Shown here: in pieces, positions 56,601-64,000 of the stretch | How the letters are laid out: each line of letters begins with the position of its first letter | How positions within the stretch are numbered: the stretch's first letter is position 1 | Assembly (NCBI RefSeq): GCF_023856365.1 | Contig: NC_064539.1 | Location: 20,277,019 to 20,341,018, forward strand | DNA from: Brienomyrus brachyistius | Taxonomy: Eukaryota; Chordata; Actinopteri; Osteoglossiformes; Mormyridae | Direction: 5' to 3' | DNA length: 64,000 nucleotides | Notes under the pieces: model-generated | What the model was told of the DNA's origin: nothing | Seen by the model: the letters and a program-made list of their open reading frames with translations, nothing else | Database searches by the model: none | Position numbers and translations under genes: made by a program

Positions 56601-59600
56601 TGTGCAAAAACATGTCACCAGTTCCCTCAATAATAAAGGAAATAATAAGAAATTAAGTATTTCTAACTTATTTATTATTAAATGATATTTTAAATCAATG
56701 AGTAACGGAGTGACCTATCACAATAAATGAATGAAATATACAGCATCTGTTATCTTTTACAGGTTTTACAGGTTTTGCAGATTGGGTACAGTCAAGGCTA
56801 ACATGCTATATAAACTGATATCAAATTAGGGTCACCATTCATGCTGGGTTCATTAGCTTCTTGTTTAATCAGGCAGAGACAAAGAACACAGCAGTTTATC
56901 CTGCTATCAGCATGTGGAAGCAGATTTTTCTTTTAGTTCTTTTTCAGTTAATAATTGCAAAAAGTGAGCACTGACTAGATTTCATTATTGGATGGAGTTT
57001 ATTCCATGTTACCCAATCAGGCTTTAGATCTTTTATGAAAGTCAATGTGACACATTAGCCTAACAATCCCACCCAAAGCCATGTCCTCTACCCCCCCCCC
57101 GCCCCAGACTTCTGAACCTCCAAAACCACACCCACTGTATCAGAATAGCCCCCCCCCCCCCCCCCCCCCCCCCCAAAAGCACAGTCCCGCCCGCAAACCT
57201 GTCTCACCTGATACTGGAGCTTTATTGGATGACCACTTATAAAAGATGTTCTCGCCCAGGTCAGTGTCGCTATGCTGCAAAGCGTTTTGCTGTACCAGGT
57301 GTTCGGCCCACTTCTGCGTCTCCCGGCACAGGCCCAGGTCCAGGCTGAGTGGTGGTGCCCCGTGTTGCTGCCGCCGAGCATTGTGGGCCTCCAGCGCCTC
57401 CTTCTGGAAGTTGGCGGTGGTGACAGAGAGTCCAGTTGTCCCGGTTGGGCTGCTGGTGTCCTTGGTGGTAAGGGTGGGGGGCTTTCTGTCACCTCCGCTC
57501 CCTCCTCCTTCTGAAACCCAAGGAGAGGATTCCTTTATTTAATAAGGACTTGTGGTGGGGGGCAGGTGGGGACCCCGTGAGAGGTTTATTAGAAAACACC
57601 CCATAACTGCATAACTGCATGCACATTTTCCCACATTTGCCAACATTTCAAATCACATCCACATCCCATTATGGTCATATAATGGTTAACAATTTTTTGT
57701 GGTATTTTTCTCTGTGTTTAACCAAAGAAACTTGTATTCATTTACCTACTTTTCAATGACTGGTGTTTAGTTAGTCACGGTAATTATTTATTTACTCATT
57801 CAGTGACAGGAGTTATTTATTTACTTCTTCATTTATCATATAATGTTATATTCAACCTGTGATATTTTCCACTTAGGATGGGTTCATCAGAACAGAACAC
57901 CACCTTATTTTGAGGAGCATCTATATAAAGTTCTGTCTTAAATAACTGCAGGTTAAAACGCTTTAATGGACCAACGTAGATGTGCAGATAGGAGACTAAA
58001 ATGAGCCATTTACGTCTGTCTCTGATGACCCCCTTGTCTGGTTCGGTGGATGCTTGCTTCACACTTGTCCCCTTACTCTGTGGTGGGAGGACATTTCGCT
58101 CATAGTAGCCAGGGTTGGTGATGTTCCCCGCTGGCCGGTACCCGGGCTACCATAATCACCTTCCCCTTTCCGTCCGTCGCCATGCCGATGCCCATTTCCT
58201 GAGAGTCCTTCCAGACCACCTGAGTGAAGTGACCTGTGAGACAGAGAGTGTCAGCATCACCTCCTGAATCCGCACATGGAGTCACTGAGGACCTGCTCCT
58301 TCTCAGTCTGTTGTTCTCATTCCTGATTTAGGCAGCAGTTGAGGAATCATGTAACTGCATGATCATACATTTGCATACACTCATAAATCTCAGCCTTGAC
58401 TTCATCAGTAAATAGGACTTTTTTATTCCAGTGATCCAGTGTGAACTGCCAGTATGCCTTAGCGCATGGCAAAACTCGAATGAAAAAACTACCAGATTTT
58501 CAATGTGGTCTTACGTATGCCCAAGCACAAATACCCAGTAATAAGTAAAGACAATAACATATTTCTGTTTGCTTTTGTTTTACAATGCATGTTATTTCGT
58601 ATTCTTATTTTTGATTAAATGTGACTTTTAAATAATTGTTGCTATTTAAACACAATGTAATTTGAGCTATTGCAAAAAGTGACTGTATATGAACATGCAA
58701 ACAGTTTAGTTATTAGGCCATGTGTGTATATAAAGTCTAGATAAAGATGGGAGGCCACCAGGGTGGTATTGAAACCTGCCCGCCCCTCATGGCACTGAAC
58801 TTAATTACCTGTGGACCTCAAACAGCCAAGGATTTGGTTTCTGCTACCAAATTATAATAAGATGGATCAGTCTTACTAGTGAGAGACTGAACACTGTGTG
58901 TGTCTGTATGAATGTGTGTGTGTGTGTCTGTATGTGTGTGTGTCTGTATGAATGTGTGTGTGTGTGTCTGTATGTGGATGTGTGTGTGTATGTGTGTGTG
59001 TGACTGTATGTGGATGTGTGTGTGTATGTGGATGTATGTGTGTGTGTGTATGTGTGTGTGTGTATATGTGTGTATATGTGTGTCTGTATGTGGATGTGTG
59101 TGTATGTGTCTGTATGTGGATGTGTGTGTGTGTCTGTCTGTATGTGTGTGTGTGTGTCTGTCTGTATGTGTATGTGTGTGTGTTTGTTTTATGTATGTGG
59201 GTGTGTGTGTGTATGTCTGTATGTGGGTGTGTGTGTGTGTGTGTGTGTGTCTGTATGTGGATGTGTGTGTGTGTGTGTGTGTGTGTCTGTATGTGTGTGT
59301 GTGTGTGTGTGTCCTTCACCTGTTTTCTCCTGATGTCCAGACTTGCTGAAATCATAGTCCTTGATCTCACTGTACCAGGACTCCACTGCGTCTTTTCCTG
59401 CAAAATGCCAAAATGGTACCATTAAAATGCACTTAAACCATCAGCTTTTGTACATTCCCAGCTCTCTGCAATAACATGTCACCAGTTCCCTCAATAATAA
59501 AGAAAATAATAAGAAATTAAGTATTTCTAACTTATTTATTATTAAATGATATTGGAAATCAATGAGTTACAGAGTGACCTATCGCAATAAATGAATGAAA

Positions 59601-62600
59601 TATACAGCATCTGTTTTCTTTTATTGAAATTCAGATTTTGCAGATTGTGCTACAGCCAAGGCTAACATGCTATATAAACTGATATCAAATTAGGGTCACT
59701 ATTCATGCTGGGTTCATTAGCTTCTTGTTTAATCGGGCAGAGACAAAGAACACCGCAGTTTATCCTGCTATCAGCATGTGGAAGCTGATTTTTCTTTTAG
59801 TTCTTTTTTAATGATTGCATAAAGTGAGCACTGACTAGATTTCATTATTGGATGGAGTTACCCAATCCCATGTTACCCAATCAGGCTTTAGATCTTTTAT
59901 GAAAGTCAATGTGACACATTAGCCTAACAATCCCACCCAAAACCATGTCCTCTTCCACCACAAACTTCCCAACCCCCGAAACCACACCCACTGAATCAGA
60001 ACAGCCCAACCCCCGAGAGCACAGTCCCACCCCCAAGAGCACAGCCCCACCCCCAAGAGCACAGCCCCGCCCCCAGAGCACAGCACCACGCCTAAGAGCA
60101 CAGTCCCGCCCCCAAGCCCATCTCACCTGATACTGGAGCTTTATTGGAGGACCACTTATAAAAGATGTTCTCGCCCAGGTCAGTGTCGCTATGCTGCAAA
60201 GCGTTTTGCTGTACCAGGTGTTCGGCCCACTTTTGCGTCTCCCGGCACAGGTCCAGGTCCAGGCTGAGAGGTGGTGCCCCGTGTTGCTGCCGCCGAGCAT
60301 TGTGGGCCTCTAGCGCCTCCTTCTCGAAGTTGCCGGTGTTTGCAGAGAGTCCAGTTGTGCCGGTTGGGCTGGTGGTGCCCTTGGTGGTAGGAGTGGGGAG
60401 CTTGCTGTCGCTTCCACTAACTTTTCCCGCTAAAAGCCAAGAATGAATTCCTTCATTTAGAAAGGACTTGTGCTGGAGACCCCGTGACAGGTTTATCAGA
60501 ACACACCCCATAACTGCATATGCAGGCAGGAACTCCCCCGGACACTTATCCTTATCTCCTCCAATTCATGTTTGCCGTCATAATGCATATTCATTTCTTA
60601 GTTACTAGCATGGCTACAGTTACGTAAACCAATCAGAGCCTTAGTTTAAATGGTAATAAATACTGAGGCCCAGCTGAGTATAAAGAGACATAGTCACAGA
60701 GTACTAAACTGGTTGGTTAAAATACGATTTTTGCTTGGATTTTTGCTTTCTGGACCTGAACTGTCCACCTCTGGTTATTTCTCCATGCAAATATAAGGCA
60801 GGACCCCCTGCTTCGCAGAGCTACCTGATGGTAAGACATTCCTCTCAAAATAGCTTTGGACGTTCATGTTTCCTGGAGGCAAATACTGGCCAACCACGAA
60901 GATGGTAGTCCCGTCTGTTGCAATGCCCACCCCCAACTCCTTAGTATCCTTCCACACCACCTGGGTGAAATGACCTACGGGGGGTAACATGGGCAGTTAC
61001 AGTATAGCGCAAAAGTCAAAGTCAGAGAAAATGATGTTCAGACTGGGACCTTCAGGCTGAGCGGTACCTGTGTTGGGTGCAAATCCAGGCCTGCTGAAGT
61101 TGTAGTCTTTGATCTCATTGTACCACTTTTCCACTGGCTGCTTCCCTGCAGATGCAAATATTAAAGTTACACCGCTGATAAATAATTGCTGGGAACCATC
61201 CAGGACGTTCGCACCTGATAGCCTCAACCCCTTTGGTTGAGCTGATTCAATTTCTCTTTGGTGGGAACATAATTTTTTCGCTAATAGCCAACTGGGGAAT
61301 TTGAGTAGTGAATGGTGTGAGTGTGCCCTGTGATGAGTTGGCGCCCCATCCTGGGTTGTTCCCAATCTTACACCTGTAGGCCCCGGACCCCTCCTAACTC
61401 TGAAATAGGACAAGTAGTTTCAGAAAACTGATGGATTGTTGATTGGATGGATAGATGGATGGATGGATGGATGGATGGTATTTGAGTAAAAAATGTAGTC
61501 CAGCATTATATATTTTTTTACTTGCTGGGGAACTGGTGTTAATTTTATTGTACTTGCCCTTTATCCAAGGGCAAGTACAATAAAGACCTCAGGCAAATGA
61601 GTGAGTTTCATTTCCAGGCTTGATCTACCTGTAATTCAATAACTATGTATATTATTTTTCTGTACTAATTGCTCTAAAGAAATCTGTATTTATGGATATA
61701 AACATTTGAAAAATTATCTGAGGGGTTCAAAATCTTGGAAATGTGGATCTGGATCTCAGTGCATCGCAGGCTGATTCCCCTCCTGGCTTTGAAACAGTTT
61801 CTAGTCCCTGATAGTCCTAAGTATGCTGCTAACTGCTGCCCCCTGGTGGAGGTGTCCTTCATAGCTGCATGTTGGAGGATAAGAAAATCTGCAACTAAAA
61901 AAAGACTCAAGCGCCGGTTAATCTAGTGGCGAGGAAGTTTACTGGTTTCTACTTTAACCCGTTAATCGCTGGATTAAACGGTTCTGTTACTTCTTCATTA
62001 CCTGATTTGCTAAGGATGTGTATTCAAGATACTATCAAGATATAACGACACTCATTTTTGCTAATGATCATTTTTAGTATTAATTAGTATTGTATTATTG
62101 TACAGTAATAATTGTGAAAAGGATTTTTTTGTTTGCCAAATCATGGCTTTTAGTTCAACATCATCATCTGCCCTTACCCTGCCCACCCACCGACCAAAAG
62201 TGGAGGTGTCACCTGAGATCTTCATGGGACTGGAGCTCTGCATACAGAAGATATTCTCGCCCTTGTCTGACTGGGGGTTGTGCTTCAGCATCCTGATGGC
62301 AAGCAGGTGATCGGCCCAGCTCTGTGCGGAGACACACAGCTCTCCGCTCAGCGTCAGTGGCGGTGCCCCGTGATCCTGCCGGTAAGCGTTGTGGGCCTCC
62401 AGAAACTCCCGCTCAAAGTCTGAGGAGAAGGGGAGTGTGACTGGGGGGGGGGGGGGGGGGGCGGGGCACTGAGTCCCAGTGCTGCCACACTCAAGCACCA
62501 CTTCATCGCTCTCACCCAGATGGATGTTTCAAACCTCGACACATATTTTTAACTTGCAAACAGTGAAGGACAATGCTTGCTGTGCCTCACATTTCATATG

Positions 62601-63085
62601 TGCCAGTTAAATTGATTCTGAACTAAACAGAAGTACTTTTTAGAAAGGAACTACCATGGGCTACTAATGGTCAGGGAAGCACACTTGTAATTAAAAGGCT
62701 GCAGGTTTGAATGTCTGACCTGCAAGGCACCGTTGAGGTATACTGAGCCAAGTACTGCCCCCAAGCACTGCTCCCTGGGTACTGAATAGGCTGTCCCCAT
62801 GCTATGTCACATAAGGGTTAAATTAAGAGGACACATTTCATTGTTGTGTGCCATGGTGTGTCAACACTGATCACTAAATCTTTTGAACTTTTCTTGAAAT
62901 CTATTATAGATTTTTTCAGACACCTTCCTGCAGTCTGAGATCTTCCTGAATGGGACGAGTAGAGATCACGAGAGCAGGTGACTGATGCATCCAAATGTTG
63001 GCAGCGGATGAAATCAGAAAGCTGACAATTCAGCTGTTGAATGAACACAGAAGGAGAAGAACTCACCTGTCATATTCTTCCTCAT
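50049..63085 (-). CDS. Tandem five-domain GAPR-1/GLIPR2-like CAP protein
   Basis: The CAP superfamily includes plant PR-1, CRISPs and the Golgi-associated GAPR-1 (GLIPR2). Sixteen coding exons: 63067-63085; A1 62213-62419, B1 61068-61145, C1 60825-60974; A2 60127-60429, B2 59320-59397, C2 58077-58233; A3 57208-57510, B3 56456-56533, C3 55264-55420; A4 54395-54697, B4 53710-53787, C4 52650-52805; A5 51781-52083, B5 51039-51116, C5 50049-50221. Every internal junction has one base before the donor and two after the acceptor, so all triplets can splice on into one chain of about 870 residues. Each domain keeps EAHN, GENIF, W-Y-(S/N)-E-I-K-D-Y and GHFTQVVWKD. The N-terminus MRKNMTDFEREF has no signal peptide and no Gly2 for myristoylation. 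C2 and C3 carry a one-base insertion that breaks the frame. Confidence 0.82.
50888..51030. repeat. (TG)n microsatellite in intron B5-C5
   Basis: About 140 bases of TG with CTGTATG interruptions, next to exon B5. Homologous arrays sit at the same place in repeats 2, 3 and 4 and are longer. Confidence 0.95.
51705..51747. repeat. Poly-C tract beside exon A5
   Basis: A run of about 20 C, matched by a longer C-run at 57149-57174 in repeat 3. Such tracts are prone to slippage and sequencing error. Confidence 0.8.
52650..54697 (-). CDS. CAP repeat 4
   Basis: Exons 54395-54697, 53710-53787 and 52650-52805. All frames are intact; the C exon is 156 bases and splices after CCACCACAAA at a GTAAGG donor. 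The four conserved CAP motifs are present. Confidence 0.8.
53470..53702. repeat. (TG)n microsatellite in intron B4-C4
   Basis: About 230 bases of TG with CTGTATG interruptions, homologous to 50888-51030. Confidence 0.95.
55264..57510 (-). CDS. CAP repeat 3, frameshifted in its third exon
   Basis: Exons 57208-57510, 56456-56533 and 55264-55420. The third exon is 157 bases instead of 156: an extra C in GGTACCCGGGC (plus strand, about 55325-55335) shifts the frame after MVAR, giving VPASGEHHQPWLL and a stop. Without this base the domain matches repeat 4. Confidence 0.75.
56084..56448. repeat. (TG)n microsatellite in intron B3-C3
   Basis: About 365 bases of TG with CTGTATG and ATGTGGATG interruptions. 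Confidence 0.95.
58077..60429 (-). CDS. CAP repeat 2, frameshifted in its third exon
   Basis: Exons 60127-60429, 59320-59397 and 58077-58233. The linker differs from repeats 3-5 (AGKVSGSDSKLPTPTTKGTT). The A exon has FEKEALEAHNARRQQHG and GENIFYKWSS. The third exon has the same extra C as repeat 3 (about 58139-58148) and stops after VPASGEHHQPWLL. Confidence 0.75.
58894..59312. repeat. (TG)n microsatellite in intron B2-C2
   Basis: About 420 bases of TG with CTGTATG, ATGTGGATG and TATATG interruptions, the longest of the four homologous arrays. Confidence 0.95.
60003..60118. repeat. About 20-bp minisatellite, 5-6 copies
   Basis: Copies of ACAGCCCCACCCCCAAGAGC with small changes, in the intron next to exon A2. 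The corresponding place in repeats 3 and 5 holds a poly-C tract followed by a single related AAAAGCACAGTCCCGCCC. Confidence 0.85.
60688..60774 (+). repeat. Dispersed repeat shared with 33594-33686
   Basis: Same order of words as at 33594 (ATAGTCACAGAGTACTAAAC, TGGTTGGTTAAAA, GGACCTGAACTGTCC). It lies in the intron between C1 and A2. Confidence 0.6.
60825..62419 (-). CDS. CAP repeat 1 (N-terminal domain)
   Basis: Exons 62213-62419, 61068-61145 and 60825-60974, preceded by the start exon 63067-63085. This domain is clearly more diverged: FEREFLEAHNAYRQDHGAPP, GENIFCMQSS, VEKWYNEIKDYNFSRPGF, GHFTQVVWKDTKELGVGIAT, and the ending YFERNVLPS. It has no Thr-rich linker before it. It is nearest to the canonical single-domain GAPR-1 and is probably the ancestral unit. 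Confidence 0.85.
61308..61480 (+). mobile_element. SINE tail fragment
   Basis: GAGTGTGCCCTGTGATGAGT, GCCCCATCCTGGGTTGTTCCC and a (GGAT)n end match the 3' part of the SINE at 43130-43488. It lies in the intron between A1 and B1. Confidence 0.7.
61836..61849 (-). promoter_or_regulatory. CTCF-like motif
   Basis: The minus strand reads CCACCAGGGGGCAG, a full match to the CTCF core, in the first intron region of the multi-CAP gene. Confidence 0.42.
62645..62885. repeat. Dispersed fish repeat
   Basis: GCAGGTTTGAATGTCTGACCTG, GCACTGCTCCCTGGGTACTG and AGAGGACACATTTCATTGTTG are in the word order of a widespread teleost short repeat. It lies between the first exon and exon A1. Confidence 0.5.
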
Positions 63086-64000
63086 CTTTGTAACTGGAAA
63101 ACAAATAAAATACATACTTTTACTGAACGTTCACTTCTTCTGGAAAGCTTCTGCCTGCCAGTTTGAGGCGTTATTTTTAAAAACACAAGCTTAAGCAGTG
63201 GCTGACAGGGAAGCAGCAGATCCTGCACTGTTGTCATCTTCTCCTGAAACGCTGTTTAACTGCTCCGTGTGATACACACCTGCCCGCCTGTCCAAATGGC
63301 CTCCCGTCCACCGCTATGCACCTGTGGTCTGTTGCCGATCCTCTTTGTCTCGCTGTCACAAAGTTATTTATCGAGGCCCGGGAAGCCCCTCCCTCAGGAG
63401 CTGTTCACGATTCTCCTCGGCCCCATCCCTCCTTTCTCGCTATCTCTCTCTCACACACATGTGCGGACTGACACACCCCTGTGCATGTGCTCAGAGAACG
63501 GCCTGGTGAGCGTCCCCTTCTCAAAACCAGTTCAGCTTCTGAACTTCCAAAGAATCTGGATGCCTTTGTTTTCAATATTGTTTCTCCATGAAGCATTTTG
63601 ACAGCGGCAAACATGTGTCACTCAGTGATTGATGTGTCATCAGACAGTCAGGAATGTGATGACAACGGTGATATGAACAAGTAGCTATAGCGGTACGGAG
63701 CCGAAAGGCCCAGTCAGATGATTTTATTTATCACACGGACCTTAGTGTGCAGCTTAGAGCATCACCTACCAATACCAGAGTAGTAAATAGGTGATGGTGT
63801 AAAGGCTACAGGGTGTGAACTACTGTGGTACTACTGACTCTGCACAGAATTTAACGGAAAGAAAACTCAGCCAATACAGAATGTGACTGGTAACTAATGT
63901 AAGTAAGCGATTGTGTCACACCTGTCCCTGGTTTGCTGATCAGGGAAGTGAGGATGCTCTGGGCTGGGTTCAATTATAGCCCAAACTTATCATCATTGCC
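63086..64000. other. Upstream flank of the multi-CAP gene
   Basis: CAG on the minus strand lies just 8 bases before the ATG at 63085, so an untranslated 5' exon may lie further out. No TATA box or coding exon is clear here. Confidence 0.4.

Noticed and set aside
50866..59403. His-Thr repeat frames continuing from the B exons, and Cys-Val repeats on the other strand
   Set aside because: These are (CA)n/(TG)n microsatellites read through the B-exon donor. The GTGAAG donor and conserved C exons show that they are intronic.

Overview
The window looks like nuclear DNA of a bony fish (teleost). The evidence is split vertebrate genes with GT-AG introns, a Crumbs-2 gene and a stanniocalcin gene with fish-like protein features, and many fish-type repeats (Tc1-like remnants, a tRNA-derived SINE with an L2-like tail, a 5S-rRNA-derived SINE, hairpin MITEs). 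The species cannot be read from the sequence. Splice sites were placed by eye from GT/AG signals and matching reading phases.

Layout: 1-430 is the end of a degenerate Tc1-like element. 3.4-5.7 kb is stc1 (+ strand, four exons), with an apparent one-base frameshift near its C-terminus. 8.0-21.8 kb holds three copies of a two-exon gene for a small secreted acidic Ser/Asn/His-rich protein that I do not recognise: copy 1 (8148-8717, -), copy 2 (about 11950-18135, -, broken) and copy 3 (21081-21721, +, intact). Between copies 1 and 2 lies an 849-bp foldback element. Inside the last exon of copy 2 lies a 5.57-kb array of a 15-bp unit. On the gene's strand this unit encodes Pro-Ala-His-Ser-Thr, the same pentapeptide present once in intact copy 3. 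The satellite therefore appears to have grown out of a coding repeat.

22-28 kb is mobile DNA: a hairpin MITE, and a young 3.36-kb LTR element with apparently identical LTRs and one huge Pro/Ala-rich reading frame but no polymerase. 28.5-41.5 kb is a complete crb2 gene on the - strand (13 coding exons, about 1,461 residues): signal peptide, about 20 EGF-like modules, three laminin-G domains, a membrane segment and a tail ending in ERLI. 41.9-49.6 kb is mostly repeats and spacer. 50.0-63.1 kb is a - strand gene whose splice phases join five GAPR-1/GLIPR2-type CAP domains into one predicted protein of about 870 residues. Domains 2-5 lie in very similar 2.6-2.9-kb tandem genomic repeats, and two of the five share a one-base frameshift.

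There is no operon-like or pathway relationship between the genes. The most unusual material is the secreted-gene family with its satellite, the multi-CAP gene, and the pol-less LTR element.
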